This document shows, piece after piece, positions 1 to 10,232 of a stretch of DNA of 64,000 bases. Origin of the DNA: Burkholderia pseudomultivorans (lineage in GTDB: Bacteria > Pseudomonadota > Gammaproteobacteria > Burkholderiales > Burkholderiaceae); assembly GCF_902499075.1 (NCBI RefSeq), contig NZ_CABVPP010000015.1, forward strand, positions 1 to 64,000, read 5' to 3'. Within the stretch, counting starts at the first letter, position 1; each line of letters begins with the position of its first letter. The position numbers and the translations under genes are program-made. Below the pieces are notes generated by a model. The model ran no database searches and was not told the origin of the DNA. It worked only from the letters and a program-made list of their open reading frames with translations.

Positions 1-727
1 GGGGCGTGGCCGGGTCGGCCGCGGCGGGCTGCGGCGCGAGCGGGTCGGCCGGCGCGGCGGGCGCGACCTTCTCGAGGCAGTAGCCGAGGCCGCGCACGGT
101 CGCGATCCGCACGCCGCTCGGCTCGATCTTCTTGCGCAGCCGGTGCACGTAGACTTCGATCGCGTTGTTGCTGACTTCCTCGCCCCATTCGCACAGGTGG
201 TCGACGAGCTGCTCCTTCGACACGAGCCGGCCGATCCGCTGCAGCAGCACCTCGAGCAGGCCGAGCTCGCGCGCGGACAGGTCGAGCACGCGGTCGTTCG
301 CGTACGCGATGCGGCCGACCTGGTCGAACGCGAGCGAGCCGTGGCGCACGACGGTCGGGCCGCCGCCCGCGCCGCGCCGGGTCAGCGCGCGCACGCGCGC
401 CTCCAGCTCGTTGAGCGCGAACGGCTTGGCCATGTAGTCGTCGGCGCCGAGGTCGAGCCCCTTCACGCGCTCGTCGACGCTGTCGGCGGCGGTCAGGATC
501 AGCACGGGGAGATTGGAGTTGCGCGCGCGCAGGCGCCTGAGCACGTCGAGCCCGGACAGCTTCGGCAGGCCGAGGTCGAGGATCAGCAGGTCGAACGCCT
601 GCATCGACAGGGCCGTATCGGCCTCGATGCCGCTCTTCACGTGGTCGACCGCATAGCCCGATTGGCGGAGTGACCGGGTGAGGCCGTCCGCGAGTATGCT
701 GTCGTCTTCGGCGATGAGAATTCGCAT
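1..727 (-). CDS. OmpR-family response regulator (TctD/QseB type), 3' end off the window
   Basis: The gene reads leftward from ATG 727-725 and stays open to the window edge (242 codons visible). The N-terminus MRILIAEDD is a receiver domain, with phospho-acceptor Asp51 in LILDLGLP and the conserved Lys101 in AKPF. A winged-helix DNA-binding domain follows, with the typical VYVHRLRKKI and TVRGLGYCLE segments. The visible C-terminus is an Ala/Pro-rich tail that a standard 220-residue family member would not have, so the end may be extended. It is divergent from recA across a 190-bp gap. In this family a sensor kinase gene usually follows, which here would lie off the left edge. The family assignment is firm; the signal sensed is unknown. 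Confidence 0.93.
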   Translation of the reverse strand, partial: MRILIAEDDSILADGLTRSLRQSGYAVDHVKSGIEADTALSMQAFDLLILDLGLPKLSGLDVLRRLRARNSNLPVLILTAADSVDERVKGLDLGADDYMAKPFALNELEARVRALTRRGAGGGPTVVRHGSLAFDQVGRIAYANDRVLDLSARELGLLEVLLQRIGRLVSKEQLVDHLCEWGEEVSNNAIEVYVHRLRKKIEPSGVRIATVRGLGYCLEKVAPAAPADPLAPQPAAADPATP

Positions 728-813
728 GTGCGTGACCGGTGGCCGGCAGGGCGTTCGCGCCGGCGCGGTTGTCTCCGAAGTGATTCGTGTACGACGCAGC
801 CCGCATTGCGGGC

Positions 814-842
814 TTGCATAAAACACTGTTTTTTTATACAGT
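814..842 (+). promoter_or_regulatory. recA promoter with overlapping LexA (SOS) box
   Basis: A -35 element TTGCAT (814-819) is followed after 17 bp by the -10 element TACAGT (837-842). The SOS box ACTGTTTTTTTATACAGT (825-842) has the CTG-N10-CAG form of the gammaproteobacterial LexA site and covers the spacer and the -10. LexA bound here would block RNA polymerase, giving DNA-damage induction of recA and probably of coupled recX. The motif is seen directly; LexA binding is inferred from the known family consensus. Confidence 0.88.
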
Positions 843-917
843 GTCTGCATTCGTGGGCAGCGCCTGATCGCGGGCGCGCCTCTGACAGACGCTGCTCATC
901 ATAGCAAAGGACGATTC

Positions 918-1990
<1,073 letters not shown>

Positions 1991-1991
<1 letters not shown>

Positions 1992-2866
1992 TGGTAGGGC
2001 GCCGAGGTCGGGCTGGCGAACCGGAGCAGAGCGATACGCCCGAATCGGCGCATCGCTCCGGCCGGCAGGCCGAACCCTCGGGCGCCAACCGGCGGCTTGC
2101 AGGCAGCGATGCCGCAGGCCGCACCGCAGCGAGGGCATCCGACGATGCCCTCGTTTCGTTTGAGATCGCCGCGCCCGACGATCCGTTCGACGACGACGAA
2201 TCGTTCGATGCGCATGATCGTTCCCGCCGGCGAGTGTCCGGCGTCAGCTTCCCGCGCGGTCGCGCGTCGGATGCCCCCGATGCATCGGCGCCGGTACGGG
2301 AAGACGTCTATACGCGCAGCAGCCAGCATCCGCGCCGCACACGCCGCGCGGCCGGCACATCCTCGTCTTCCGGCGACGCGGCCGATACGCCCGAACGCAA
2401 GCCCTCGTCGAAACCGCCGCGCTCGCTGAAGGGGCGCGCGCTCGGCTATCTGTCCCGCCGCGAATACAGCCGGGCCGAACTCGCGCGCAAGCTCGCGCCG
2501 TACGTCAGCGACGACGAATCGGTCGAACCCGTGCTCGATGCGCTGGAGAAGGAAGGCTGGCTGTCCGATGCGCGCTTCGCGGAGAGTCTCGTGCATCGCC
2601 GCGCGTCGCGTGTCGGCGTCGCGCGGATCGTCAGCGAGCTGAAGCGTCATGCGGTCGGCGACGCACTCGTCGAAGAGGTGAATGCGCAGCTTCGCGAGAC
2701 CGAATGGGCGCGCGCGCAGGCCGTCTGGCGCAAGAAATTCGGTGCACTGCCGCAAACGCCGGCCGAACGGGCGAAGCAGGCACGCTTTCTTGCCGCGCGC
2801 GGCTTCTCGAGCGCGACCATCGTGAAGTTGCTGAAAGTCGGCGACGATTTTCCGATCGACGACTGA
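1991..2866 (+). CDS. recX: RecX regulator of RecA, with a long N-terminal extension
   Basis: RecX binds RecA filaments and limits recombinase activity. The conserved three-helix-repeat domain starts near residue 145 (SLKGRALGYLSRREYSRAEL) and runs to the end, including EGWLSDARFAESLVHRRAS and AARGFSSATIVKLL. The first roughly 140 residues are polar, Arg/Ser/Asp-rich and look disordered. No Met codon occurs in that part after the first residues, so the start is ATG 1991 (overlapping the recA stop as ATGA) or GTG 1988, unless an internal GTG near 2235 is used. At 291 aa it is much longer than the roughly 150-170 aa usual for RecX. The 1-nt overlap implies translational coupling to recA. Confidence 0.9.
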
Positions 2867-2969
2867 CGCGGCCGGTCGCGCGCGTGGCGCGCGATTTTGC
2901 TGCAATGCAACCGTTTCCCGACAGAGGGGAATACCCGCCTTCGCGGCCGGCTATCACAAATACCCAATA

Positions 2970-2978
2970 TGCTAAAAT
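2970..2978 (+). promoter_or_regulatory. Extended -10 element upstream of the DUF2889 gene
   Basis: TGCTAAAAT at 2970-2978 matches the extended -10 consensus TGnTATAAT at all but one position and lies 35 bp before the start codon at 3013. No good -35 is visible, which is common for extended -10 promoters. Confidence 0.45.
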
Positions 2979-3012
2979 CCACGGGTTTTCCTCTTCGGCC
3001 TCAACCTCCAGC

Positions 3013-3621
3013 ATGCCGCTATCCGAGCCCGTGCCCCGTCAGTTGCGACATCGACGCGCAATCCGAGCGGAAGCTTACGAGCGCGATGACGGCCTGTGGG
3101 ACATCGAAGCCTGCCTGACCGACCACAAGCCGCGCGATGTCGCGCTTGCGTCGGGCATCCGGCCCCAGGGCCTGCCGATTCATGAACTCTGGCTGCGCGT
3201 GACCATCGATCGTGACCTCAATGTCGTCGACGCCGAAGCGTCTTCGGAATGGGTGCCATATCCCGGTCAGTGTCAATCTGCCTCTCCTGCCTATCGGGCC
3301 CTCATCGGGCTCAATCTCTTCCGCAATTTCCGTCGCGATGCGAACCGGCTGCTGTCGGGCGTCGCCGGCTGTTCCCACCTCACCGAACTGTGCGCCGTGC
3401 TGCCGACGGCAGCGATCCAGGCGTTCGCCGGCGAGGTATGGAACGTGCGCGAGGAGGGCGGCGAAGGGCCGGATCACGACGGCGCGCACGACGAACCGCC
3501 TTTCCAGCTCGGCCGCTGCCGTGCGCTGCGGTTCGACGGCGAGGTCGTGCGGCAGTTCTACCCGCGCTGGTATGGCGCGAGCCGGCCGGACGTGCCCGGT
3601 GAAGGCAGCACGAAGGAATGA
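3013..3621 (+). CDS. DUF2889 family protein
   Basis: This 202-aa protein has the character of the DUF2889 family, whose function is not established. It starts MPLSEPVPRQLRHRRAIRAE and carries a central segment AYRALIGLNLFRNFRRDA followed by CSHLTELCAVLPTAAIQAFAG. Paired Cys and His residues (GCSHLTELC) could bind a metal, but that is only a suggestion. No signal peptide or membrane segment is visible, so it is probably cytoplasmic. The reading frame is open far upstream, into recX; ATG 3013 is chosen because the recognisable family sequence begins there and an extended -10 lies just upstream. It sits between recX and sucC with no operon partner. Confidence 0.82.
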   Translation: MPLSEPVPRQLRHRRAIRAEAYERDDGLWDIEACLTDHKPRDVALASGIRPQGLPIHELWLRVTIDRDLNVVDAEASSEWVPYPGQCQSASPAYRALIGLNLFRNFRRDANRLLSGVAGCSHLTELCAVLPTAAIQAFAGEVWNVREEGGEGPDHDGAHDEPPFQLGRCRALRFDGEVVRQFYPRWYGASRPDVPGEGSTKE

Positions 3622-3690
3622 ACGGAAATCATTCGAAGAAGCGTCCTTAAGCGACTTTTCATCCAACTCTCAGACTGAAGGGAATCACGC

Positions 3691-4857
3691 ATGAAGATTC
3701 ACGAGTACCAGGGTAAGGAAATCCTGCGGAAATTCGGAGTCGCGGTACCGCGCGGCAAGCCGGCGTTCTCGGTTGACGAAGCCGTCAAGGTGGCAGAAGA
3801 GCTGGGCGGCCCGGTGTGGGTCGTCAAGGCTCAGATCCACGCGGGTGGCCGTGGCAAGGGCGGCGGCGTGAAGGTTGCGAAGTCGATCGAGCAGGTGCGC
3901 GAGTACGCGAACCAGATCCTCGGCATGCAGCTGGTCACGCACCAGACGGGCCCGGAAGGCCAGAAGGTGAACCGCCTGCTGATCGAAGAAGGCGCGGACA
4001 TCAAGCAGGAACTGTATGTCAGCCTCGTCGTCGATCGCGTGTCGCAGAAGATCGTCCTGATGGGTTCGAGCGAAGGCGGCATGGACATCGAAGAAGTCGC
4101 CGAAAAGCACCCGGAACTGATCCACAAGGTCATCGTCGAGCCGTCGACGGGCCTGCTCGACGCGCAGGCCGACGACCTCGCCGCGAAGATCGGCGTGCCG
4201 GCTGCTTCGATTCCGCAAGCGCGCGCGATCCTGCAGGGCCTGTACAAGGCATTCTGGGAAACCGACGCATCGCTGGCTGAAATCAACCCGCTGAACGTCT
4301 CCGGCGACGGCAAGGTCACCGCGCTCGACGCGAAGTTCAACTTCGATTCGAACGCGCTGTTCCGCCACCCGGAAATCGTCGCGTACCGCGATCTGGACGA
4401 AGAAGATCCGGCTGAAATCGAAGCGTCGAAGTTCGACCTCGCGTACATCTCGCTCGACGGCAACATCGGCTGCCTCGTGAATGGCGCAGGCCTCGCGATG
4501 GCGACGATGGACACGATCAAGCTGTTCGGCGGCGAGCCGGCGAACTTCCTGGACGTCGGCGGTGGCGCGACGACCGAGAAGGTCACCGAAGCGTTCAAGC
4601 TGATGCTGAAGAACCCGGGCCTGAAGGCGATCCTCGTGAACATCTTCGGCGGCATCATGCGCTGCGACGTGATCGCGGAAGGCGTGATCGCGGGTTCGAA
4701 GGCCGTGAACCTGAACGTGCCGCTGGTCGTGCGCATGAAGGGCACGAACGAAGACCTCGGCAAGAAGATGCTGGCCGATTCGGGCCTGCCGATCATCTCG
4801 GCGGACAGCATGGAAGAGGCTGCGCAGAAGGTCGTCGCGGCTGCCGAAGGCAAGTAA
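3691..4857 (+). CDS. sucC: Succinyl-CoA synthetase beta subunit (ADP-forming)
   Basis: SucC (388 aa) is the nucleotide- and succinate-binding subunit of the TCA-cycle enzyme that converts succinyl-CoA to succinate with substrate-level phosphorylation. The N-terminal ATP-grasp domain starts [17 protein letters not shown] and contains [16 protein letters not shown] near residue 46. The C-terminal CoA-ligase domain contains [11 protein letters not shown] and [16 protein letters not shown] 3691 is preceded by GAAGGGA. sucD follows after 67 bp and a terminator lies behind sucD, so the two form a bicistronic operon. The length is standard. Confidence 0.98.
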   Translation: MKIHEYQGKEILRKFGVAVPRGKPAFSVDEAVKVAEELGGPVWVVKAQIHAGGRGKGGGVKVAKSIEQVREYANQILGMQLVTHQTGPEGQKVNRLLIEEGADIKQELYVSLVVDRVSQKIVLMGSSEGGMDIEEVAEKHPELIHKVIVEPSTGLLDAQADDLAAKIGVPAASIPQARAILQGLYKAFWETDASLAEINPLNVSGDGKVTALDAKFNFDSNALFRHPEIVAYRDLDEEDPAEIEASKFDLAYISLDGNIGCLVNGAGLAMATMDTIKLFGGEPANFLDVGGGATTEKVTEAFKLMLKNPGLKAILVNIFGGIMRCDVIAEGVIAGSKAVNLNVPLVVRMKGTNEDLGKKMLADSGLPIISADSMEEAAQKVVAAAEGK

Positions 4858-4924
4858 GCGCGCTCAATGAACACGCATGGCGGCGCGGCTTGCACGCGAC
4901 GCCAATGAACAGAGGTCAAAATAC

Positions 4925-5806
4925 ATGTCGATTCTGATCAACAAGGACACGAAGGTCATCACGCAGGGCATCACCGGCAAGACCGGCCAGTTCCACACGC
5001 GTGCCTGCCGTGAATACGCAAACGGCCGCGAAGCATTCGTCGCGGGCGTGAACCCGAAGAAGGCCGGCGAAGATTTCGAAGGCATTCCGATCTACGCGAG
5101 CGTCAAGGAAGCGAAGGCCGAAACCGGCGCGACCGTGTCGGTCATCTACGTTCCGCCGGCAGGCGCAGCCGCTGCGATCTGGGAAGCGGTCGAAGCCGAC
5201 CTGGATCTCGCGATCTGCATCACGGAAGGCATTCCCGTGCGCGACATGATCGAAGTGAAGGACCGCATGCGCCGCGAAGGCCGCAAGACGCTGCTGCTCG
5301 GGCCGAACTGCCCGGGCACGATCACGCCGGACGAACTGAAGATCGGCATCATGCCGGGCCACATCCACCGCAAGGGCCGCATCGGCGTCGTGTCGCGTTC
5401 GGGCACGCTGACGTATGAAGCCGTTGCACAGCTGACCGCGCTCGGCCTCGGCCAGTCGTCGGCAGTCGGTATTGGCGGCGACCCGATCAACGGTCTGAAG
5501 CACATCGACGTGATGAAGATGTTCAACGACGATCCGGACACGGATGCGGTCGTGATGATCGGCGAAATCGGCGGTCCGGACGAGGCGAACGCCGCGCAGT
5601 GGATCAAGGACAACATGAAGAAGCCGGTCGTCGGCTTCATCGCGGGCGTCACGGCGCCCCCGGGCAAGCGCATGGGCCACGCCGGCGCGCTGATCTCGGG
5701 CGGTGCGGATACGGCCGCTGCGAAGCTGGAAATCATGGAAGCGTGCGGCATCACCGTCACGCGCAACCCGTCGGAAATGGGCCGCCTGCTGAAGAAGGCG
5801 CTGTAA
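4925..5806 (+). CDS. sucD: Succinyl-CoA synthetase alpha subunit
   Basis: SucD (293 aa) carries the CoA-binding Rossmann domain ([21 protein letters not shown]) and the active-site His that is phosphorylated during catalysis, in the segment following [12 protein letters not shown] and ending [22 protein letters not shown] 4925 is chosen over the in-frame upstream ATG at 4877 because it gives the standard family N-terminus. It pairs with SucC just upstream. An intrinsic terminator follows 24 bp after the stop. Confidence 0.98.
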   Translation: MSILINKDTKVITQGITGKTGQFHTRACREYANGREAFVAGVNPKKAGEDFEGIPIYASVKEAKAETGATVSVIYVPPAGAAAAIWEAVEADLDLAICITEGIPVRDMIEVKDRMRREGRKTLLLGPNCPGTITPDELKIGIMPGHIHRKGRIGVVSRSGTLTYEAVAQLTALGLGQSSAVGIGGDPINGLKHIDVMKMFNDDPDTDAVVMIGEIGGPDEANAAQWIKDNMKKPVVGFIAGVTAPPGKRMGHAGALISGGADTAAAKLEIMEACGITVTRNPSEMGRLLKKAL

Positions 5807-5830
5807 GTTCCGTCTGGTTTCGTCCTGCAG

Positions 5831-5857
5831 AAAACGCCGGCCTTGCCGGCGTTTTTT
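5831..5857 (+). terminator. Rho-independent terminator of sucCD
   Basis: Arms AACGCCGGC and GCCGGCGTT flank a CTT loop and are followed by a run of six T. It ends the sucCD transcript before the terC-family gene. Confidence 0.92.
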
Positions 5858-5963
5858 GTTATGCTCGCGCAATCCATTTGTAAGTTCCGGGCATGCGTCG
5901 TGCATGTGCCGGCAATGAACCGGGTCGCCCGTCGGGCGGCCGCTGCCCCGCACCTCATCGGCC

Positions 5964-6668
5964 ATGCTCGAATTCCTGACGTCGTTGCACTGGGGCGCCG
6001 TGCTCCAGATCGTCATCATCGACATCCTGCTCGGCGGCGACAACGCGGTCGTGATCGCGCTCGCGTGCCGCAACCTGCCGGCGAGCCAGCGGCTGCGCGG
6101 CGTCGTCTGGGGCACCGCGGGCGCGATCCTGCTGCGTGTCGTGCTGATCTCGTTCGCGGTCGTGCTGCTCGACGTGCCGTTCCTGAAGCTCGGCGGCGGC
6201 CTGCTGCTGCTGTGGATCGGCATCAAGCTGATGGCGCCCGCCGCCGATGCGCACGACGACATCAAGCCGGCCGATCGGCTATGGGACGCGGTGAAGACCA
6301 TCGTGATCGCCGACGCGGTGATGAGCCTCGACAACGTGATCGCGATCGCCGGCGCGGCCGAGCAGGCCGACCCGTCGCACCGGATTGCGCTCGTGATCTT
6401 CGGGCTGGTCGTCAGCGTGCCGATCATCGTGTGGGGCAGCACGCTGGTGCTGAAACTGCTCGACCGCTTCCCCGTTGTCGTTGCGGCCGGCGCGGGGCTG
6501 CTCGGCTGGATCGCCGGCGGGCTGATCGTGCACGATCCGGTCGGCGACCGCTGGCCGGTGCTCGATACGCCTGCCGCGGTCTACGGCGCGAGCGTCGCGG
6601 GCGCGCTGTTCGTCGTGGCGGCCGGTTATGCGCTCCGGCGGCATCGCAGCGCGACGCGCGCGCACTGA
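5964..6668 (+). CDS. TerC family integral membrane protein
   Basis: This 234-aa polytopic membrane protein has about seven hydrophobic segments and both signature acidic motifs of the TerC superfamily: [15 protein letters not shown] near residue 20 and [14 protein letters not shown] near residue 115. Characterised TerC relatives (Alx, MntP-like exporters, B. subtilis YceF/YkoY) export Mn2+ or metalate secreted proteins. A manganese or other metal efflux role is therefore plausible but not proven. It lies alone between two terminators. A short cytoplasmic segment [10 protein letters not shown] separates the two halves. Confidence 0.92.
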   Translation: MLEFLTSLHWGAVLQIVIIDILLGGDNAVVIALACRNLPASQRLRGVVWGTAGAILLRVVLISFAVVLLDVPFLKLGGGLLLLWIGIKLMAPAADAHDDIKPADRLWDAVKTIVIADAVMSLDNVIAIAGAAEQADPSHRIALVIFGLVVSVPIIVWGSTLVLKLLDRFPVVVAAGAGLLGWIAGGLIVHDPVGDRWPVLDTPAAVYGASVAGALFVVAAGYALRRHRSATRAH

Positions 6669-6720
6669 CGGAGCTGGCCGTCCGGCCGAATGTCGGTTGC
6701 GCGGCCTGCTGGCTACGATC

Positions 6721-6752
6721 AAAACGCCTGCTGATACCGGCAGGCGTTTTTC
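6721..6752 (+). terminator. Rho-independent terminator after the terC-family gene
   Basis: Arms ACGCCTGC and GCAGGCGT flank a short loop, followed by TTTTT. It separates the terC-family gene from the pilin gene, whose start is only 17 bp further on. Confidence 0.88.
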
Positions 6753-6768
6753 GTTTCCGGAGCCCGTC

Positions 6769-7365
6769 ATGTTCGAAGCCTTTTCCGTTTCCCTGTTCCG
6801 CCGCGTGGCCGCCGATCTGCGGCGCGGGCGCCGACCCGCGCGCCGCTGGTGGCCGGCCGGTTTCACGCTGATCGAGTTGATGATCGTGCTGGCGATCGTC
6901 GGCGTGGTCGCGGCCTATGCGATTCCCGCCTACCAGGATTACCTCGCGCGTTCGCGGGTCGGCGAGGGGCTTGCGCTCGCGTCGTCCGCACGGCTTGCGG
7001 TCGCCGACAACGCGGCGAGCGGCGCGGGCCTCGACGGCGGCTACAGCCCGCCGGCCGCCACTCGCAACGTCGAATCCGTTCGCATCGACGCCGATACCGG
7101 GCAGATCACGGTGGCGTTCACGCCGCGCGTTGCCGCGGCCGGTTCGAATACGCTCGTGCTCGTGCCGTCCGCGCCGGACAAGCCCGACGCACCGACCGCG
7201 CGCGTGCCGCTGAAGAGGGGGGCGACGCAGGCCGGCGCGATCGCATGGGAATGCTTCGCGGCCGGCAAGGCGGCGTCCTCGCTGCCGGCGCCGGGCGCAG
7301 GACCGCTGCCGGCCGACGCCGCGACGCTGCCGGCGAAATATGCGCCGGCGGAATGCCGCGCATAA
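6769..7365 (+). CDS. pilA: Type IV pilin / type II pseudopilin-like protein (PilA)
   Basis: The class III signal is clear: [21 protein letters not shown] at about residues 31-51, with the prepilin peptidase site after Gly and Glu at position +5. The hydrophobic helix leads into [18 protein letters not shown], typical of PilA. Two Cys residues near the C-terminus (WECFAAG and PAECRA) can form the D-region disulphide. The leader of about 31 residues before the cleavage site is long and Arg-rich (normally about 6-10), but no Met closer to the site exists in frame. The protein is 198 aa. The neighbouring pglL gene encodes an O-oligosaccharyltransferase, so the pilin may be glycosylated. Confidence 0.9.
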   Translation: MFEAFSVSLFRRVAADLRRGRRPARRWWPAGFTLIELMIVLAIVGVVAAYAIPAYQDYLARSRVGEGLALASSARLAVADNAASGAGLDGGYSPPAATRNVESVRIDADTGQITVAFTPRVAAAGSNTLVLVPSAPDKPDAPTARVPLKRGATQAGAIAWECFAAGKAASSLPAPGAGPLPADAATLPAKYAPAECRA

Positions 7366-7509
7366 CGCGCAACCCTTCGCCGGGCGGTGCGGCGGGTGAC
7401 GAAATCGCGGGGCGGGCGGGTCGCACCCCGTCGACGGGCGTCGCGCCCGCCCCGCACAGAGCGGGCAAAGTTTTGTATAGTGCGCCGGTTGCTGACATCC
7501 GGTTCGCTC

Positions 7510-9291
7510 ATGCCTTCTACTTTTTCCCGTTCGTTGCCGCTCATTGCACTGGCTGTCGCGCTGATCGTGCCGTATGCGATCACCAATCACACGTATCCGA
7601 TCCCGACTTTCTACTCGGAATTTTCCGCGCTGGCGCTGTACCTGCTGCTGGGGCTTTCGGTCGTCCTGCTCGCGCGGACCGGCCCGCAGGCCCAGCCGTT
7701 CGCCGCGCCGAGCGCATTCGTCGCGCCGCTCGGCTTCGCGGCGGTGCTCGTCGCGCAGGTCGCGCTGATGCCGCTCAAGGTGCCGTCGATGAACTGGCTG
7801 GCGGTCGGCTATCTGGCGGCCGCGCTGGTCGCGATGCAGGCCGGCTTCACGCTCGCGCGCGACGGGCTGGCCGAGGCGGTCGCGCGGATGATGGCGGGGG
7901 CGCTACTGATCGGCGGCGTGTTCGCGGTCGCGTGCCAGCTCGTGCAGTTGTTCCATCTCGAATCGACGGTGTCGCCGTTCGTCGTGGTGTACAACGTCGC
8001 GGTCGATCGCCGTCCATACGGCAACATGGCGCAGGCGAATCACCTCGCAAGCTATATCGCGTTCGCGCTTGCCGGCGCGCTGTATCTCGTGCAGACGCGC
8101 CGGCTCGCGGTATGGGCGTGGCTCGTGCTGTCGGCCGTGCTGTCGGTCGGCCTCGCGCTGACGGTGTCGCGCGGCCCGTGGCTGCAGGTCGCGGTGATGG
8201 TCGTCGCCGGTTTCTGGATGGCCTGGCTCGAATCGCGCCGCGCGCCGGGCCATGCGCGCGCGTGGCTGATGCCGGTCGCGCTCGCCGTCGTGTTCGTCGC
8301 GGTGAACGTCGGCGTGCGCTGGGCCAACGTGCACTTCCATCTGGGCCTCGCGGAGTCGGCGGCCGACCGGATGCGCGATGCGGGGCAGATCGCACCGCGC
8401 CTCGCGCTGTGGAAGTACGGGCTCGCGATGTTCCGCGAGCACCCGCTGCTCGGCGTCGGCTGGGGCGAATTCCCGTCGCACCAGTTCGCGCTGGTGCGCG
8501 CACTCGGCGGCGTCGAGATCGCGAACAACTCGCACGACATCTTCATCGACCTGCTCGCGAAATCCGGTCTGGTCGGCCTCGGCGTGCTGGTCGTCACGCT
8601 CGTGATGTGGTTCGTGCGCGCGCTGCGCGCGCCGCAGTCGAGCACGCGCGTGTTCGGCTTCGCGCTGATCGGCATCCTGCTGATGCATGCGCTCGTCGAG
8701 TATCCGCAGCAATACATGTTCTTCCTGCTGCCGGCGATGTTCGTGATCGGTCTGCTCGAGGTAAAGCCGCTGCGCGTCGTGCCGGGCGGCGTCGCGTTCG
8801 GGCTGTTCGCGGTGCTGTCGTTCGGCGGCCTGCTCGCGACCGTGCCGGTGCTGCGCGACTACCAGCGCGCGGAGGTGCTGTACTACGGCAACGATCCGGC
8901 CGAGCAGTATCGCGATTCGCCGTCGCTGCTGTTCGGTGCATGGGGCGACTACGGTGCGGCGACGCTGCTGCCGATCTCGCCGGACGACCTGCCGGCCAAG
9001 CTGGCCGCGCACGAACGCGCGATCGCGCTGCTGCCGGGCGAGACGGTGCTGCGCCGCTATGCGGTGCTGCAGGCGCTCGACGGCCGCGAGGCCGACGCGC
9101 TCGACACCGTCGCGCGGCTGCAGGTGTTTGCGAAGGAACTGAAGGACTGGCCGGCGCAACTGGCCGCGCTGTACAAGCTGTGCGACCAGCAGCCCGCGCT
9201 GAAGGCGTTCAGGGCGGCGGTGGTCGCGAAGTACGGCGAGGTCGCGCCCGACGCGGATGACGAATCGGACGACGACGATTCCGACGATTGA
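7510..9291 (+). CDS. pglL: PglL-type protein O-oligosaccharyltransferase (Wzy_C domain)
   Basis: This 593-aa inner-membrane protein has about a dozen hydrophobic segments and a Wzy_C/O-antigen ligase region. A large periplasmic loop holds GVGWGEFPSHQFA and NNSHDIFIDLLAKSGLVG, the conserved His-containing motif of PglL/PilO enzymes. Such enzymes move a lipid-linked glycan onto Ser/Thr of periplasmic proteins. In B. cenocepacia a PglL encoded next to a pilin gene is the general O-glycosylation enzyme, and this gene has the same position. A soluble C-terminal region (about residues 470-580) ends in a very acidic tail of Asp, Glu and Ser. The start ATG 7510 gives a proper first membrane segment, and a TATAGT -10 lies at 7476. 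Confidence 0.93.
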   Translation: MPSTFSRSLPLIALAVALIVPYAITNHTYPIPTFYSEFSALALYLLLGLSVVLLARTGPQAQPFAAPSAFVAPLGFAAVLVAQVALMPLKVPSMNWLAVGYLAAALVAMQAGFTLARDGLAEAVARMMAGALLIGGVFAVACQLVQLFHLESTVSPFVVVYNVAVDRRPYGNMAQANHLASYIAFALAGALYLVQTRRLAVWAWLVLSAVLSVGLALTVSRGPWLQVAVMVVAGFWMAWLESRRAPGHARAWLMPVALAVVFVAVNVGVRWANVHFHLGLAESAADRMRDAGQIAPRLALWKYGLAMFREHPLLGVGWGEFPSHQFALVRALGGVEIANNSHDIFIDLLAKSGLVGLGVLVVTLVMWFVRALRAPQSSTRVFGFALIGILLMHALVEYPQQYMFFLLPAMFVIGLLEVKPLRVVPGGVAFGLFAVLSFGGLLATVPVLRDYQRAEVLYYGNDPAEQYRDSPSLLFGAWGDYGAATLLPISPDDLPAKLAAHERAIALLPGETVLRRYAVLQALDGREADALDTVARLQVFAKELKDWPAQLAALYKLCDQQPALKAFRAAVVAKYGEVAPDADDESDDDDSDD

Positions 9292-9709
9292 CGCGCCGAA
9301 TGCGCCGGGTCGGGCGATGCCGGCGCTGGCCGCGCGTTGACGCGACGTTGACGGTGCGGACGCAGGCCCGCCGGCGATTACTGCGCGAATCGCATGGAGT
9401 TCGACGGAATGCGACACGATTCACCGTCAACCATTGTCAAATCGCCGCCATGCGCCGGGCGGCGCGTGCACAATGCGCGAATGCGATCGTGTATCGGCTC
9501 GCGTCGCGCGACCGGCGCGCATGTCGCCTCCTGAACACTTCGAGGCACCAGACAAGCAGGATCGCGGCCGCGCATCGATCGGCCGCGCGGCCGTAACGGG
9601 GCGCCGGTCCGATGGCCGCGGCGCAATGCGGCGCACGCGATGCGGTCGGGCAAGGGCCGGCCGTCGCGCGGCGCTCGTCCGGAACCGCATTGAATAACGA
9701 TATTCGACC
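9292..9709. other. Intergenic region, no gene seen
   Basis: These 418 bp between pglL and the lipoprotein gene hold only reading frames with poor composition. No strong terminator, tRNA or repeat was found. It presumably carries the lipoprotein promoter, but no convincing -35/-10 pair is visible. Confidence 0.4.
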
Positions 9710-10060
9710 ATGGCTATTCGCTCGACCCTCCTGATCCTGCCCGCCGTCGCGATGCTGTTTTCCGGCTGCGCGATGCTGTCGTCGTCGCAGGAAAGCAAGC
9801 TCACGTGCCACATCCCGCGCGCCGTCTATCCGGATACCGCGAAGCCGCTCACGCGCCCGGCGACCGTGCTGGTCCGCGCGCTGATGACGACGGCCGGCGA
9901 AGCGCAGAACGTGACGGTTACGACCAGCAGCCGCAATGCGGCCGCGGATCGAGCGGCCGTCGACGCGATGACGCACGCGACCTGCGTGCAGACGGGCGCC
10001 ACCGCGAATCCGTTCCTGCTGACGCAGCCGTTCGTGTTCGAGCCGCGGCGCGGCGACTGA
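9710..10060 (+). CDS. Small lipoprotein with a TonB C-terminal-like domain
   Basis: The 116-aa product has a signal sequence with a lipobox ending at Cys20 (LFSGC), so it should be lipid-anchored. The mature part (IPRAVYPDTAKPLTRPATVLVRALMTTAGEAQNVTV) has the pattern of the TonB C-terminal beta-alpha-beta fold (a Pro-rich start, a conserved hydrophobic strand, then a G-x-x-x-N/D-V turn). It lacks the membrane anchor and Pro-rich spacer of a true TonB, so it is more likely an envelope lipoprotein of unknown role. Two Cys (LTCHIP and ATCVQ) could pair. The domain call is by eye and moderate. Confidence 0.72.
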   Translation: MAIRSTLLILPAVAMLFSGCAMLSSSQESKLTCHIPRAVYPDTAKPLTRPATVLVRALMTTAGEAQNVTVTTSSRNAAADRAAVDAMTHATCVQTGATANPFLLTQPFVFEPRRGD

Positions 10061-10232
10061 GCGCTGCGCGCGGCGCGTGAGGTCGGGCCTGCGCCGCAGG
10101 CGCTTTATGGGATCGTGCGATCGCCGTTCCACTCGCCGCGACCGAGCGCCGGCCTGACGGTCAACCGCACCGTCTCACGGCCGACCGCCGATCCGGCATC
10201 GGCGCGGCCGTCGCCACGTGCGCGGCCGATCT

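Noticed and set aside
9427-10132. Overlapping minus-strand frames opposite the small lipoprotein gene
   Set aside because: They lack recognisable motifs or a Shine-Dalgarno, and the plus strand has a clear lipoprotein signal.
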